DNA of 61,172 nt. Source: BOG-908 sp964242595. Lineage in GTDB: Bacteria > Pseudomonadota > Alphaproteobacteria > Acetobacterales > Acetobacteraceae. The notes under the pieces are model-generated. The model was given only the letters and a program-made list of their open reading frames with translations, had not been told where the DNA came from and did not search any database. Of the stretch, positions 61,153-61,172 are shown in pieces (positions within the stretch are counted from its first letter, which is position 1; each line of letters opens with the position of its first letter). A program made the translations under genes and the position numbers. The stretch lies in NCBI GenBank assembly GCA_964242595.1, contig CAXTBC010000018.1:1-61172 (forward strand), read 5' to 3'.

Positions 61153-61172
61153 ATGAACGAAGAACCCCAGCG
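61153..61172 (+). CDS. Start of a further gene, cut by the window edge
   Basis: ATG 61153 reads MNEEPQ to the edge. Only six codons are present; it could continue the ATP-grasp cluster. No function assignable. Confidence 0.35.

Overview
This window looks like chromosome from a GC-rich alphaproteobacterium, most likely an acetic-acid-bacterium relative (Acetobacteraceae). That placement is inference. It rests on the very high GC of most genes, the ChpT-type phosphotransferase beside a DUF3553 gene, and two families of intergenic repeats of a style I associate with that family. No 16S rRNA or other taxonomic marker is present.

Region 1 (1-16132) is accessory DNA. A 55-bp direct repeat at 755-809 and 16052-16106 brackets a 15.3-kb integrative element. 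The right copy is the 3' part of an intact tRNA-Glu(CTC) gene, and a tyrosine recombinase lies just inside the left copy. The element carries two AlpA-like small DNA-binding proteins, an HK97-type prohead protease with no capsid, portal or terminase gene, a fragment resembling a D5/P4 primase domain, a primase-polymerase/AAA helicase followed by a dense cluster of GGACA iterons (candidate origin), and a cargo half with lipoproteins, membrane proteins, two paralogous Cys-rich small proteins and a possible pore-forming toxin/immunity pair. This resembles a phage satellite or a decayed prophage. Sequence left of 755, with a response-regulator gene, ends in the same arm-plus-att layout as the element's right end and is probably the end of a second, tandem element.

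Region 2 (16365-25776) is core: galU and a phosphohexomutase (UDP-glucose supply), a small secreted protein, a tightly overlapping chemotaxis operon cheA(hybrid)-cheW-cheY-cheB-cheR with no receptor gene in view, then chpT and a DUF3553 gene. A 150-bp MITE-like insertion sits inside a GC-rich repeat at 18.7 kb.

Region 3 (25901-43489) holds two MdtB/MdtC-like RND pumps without an adaptor gene, an aldo/keto reductase, a PLP sulfur-amino-acid enzyme, two small alpha/beta proteins, a Spy/CpxP-like periplasmic protein, a membrane acyltransferase, a glycosyltransferase-epimerase-GMC oxidoreductase run, and a BaiN/HI0933-like flavoprotein.

Region 4 (43615-50510) is glycogen metabolism (glgA, glgC, glgP, all on the minus strand) followed by decayed DNA: a frameshifted P-loop kinase gene and an ABC-transporter remnant.

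Region 5 (50507-61172) is the most interesting core locus: a Zn-ribbon metallopeptidase, a 1106-aa transglutaminase-DUF2126 protein, a GH128-like secreted glycosidase, an ATP-grasp/alpha-E fusion, a second transglutaminase and a second circularly permuted ATP-grasp protein. Such sets have been predicted to build or trim a peptide by amide ligation, but the product is unknown to me.

From 24.8 kb to the right edge, about ten copies of a 130-150 bp two-armed palindromic repeat sit between genes and supply the last codons of three of them. None lies in the integrated element.
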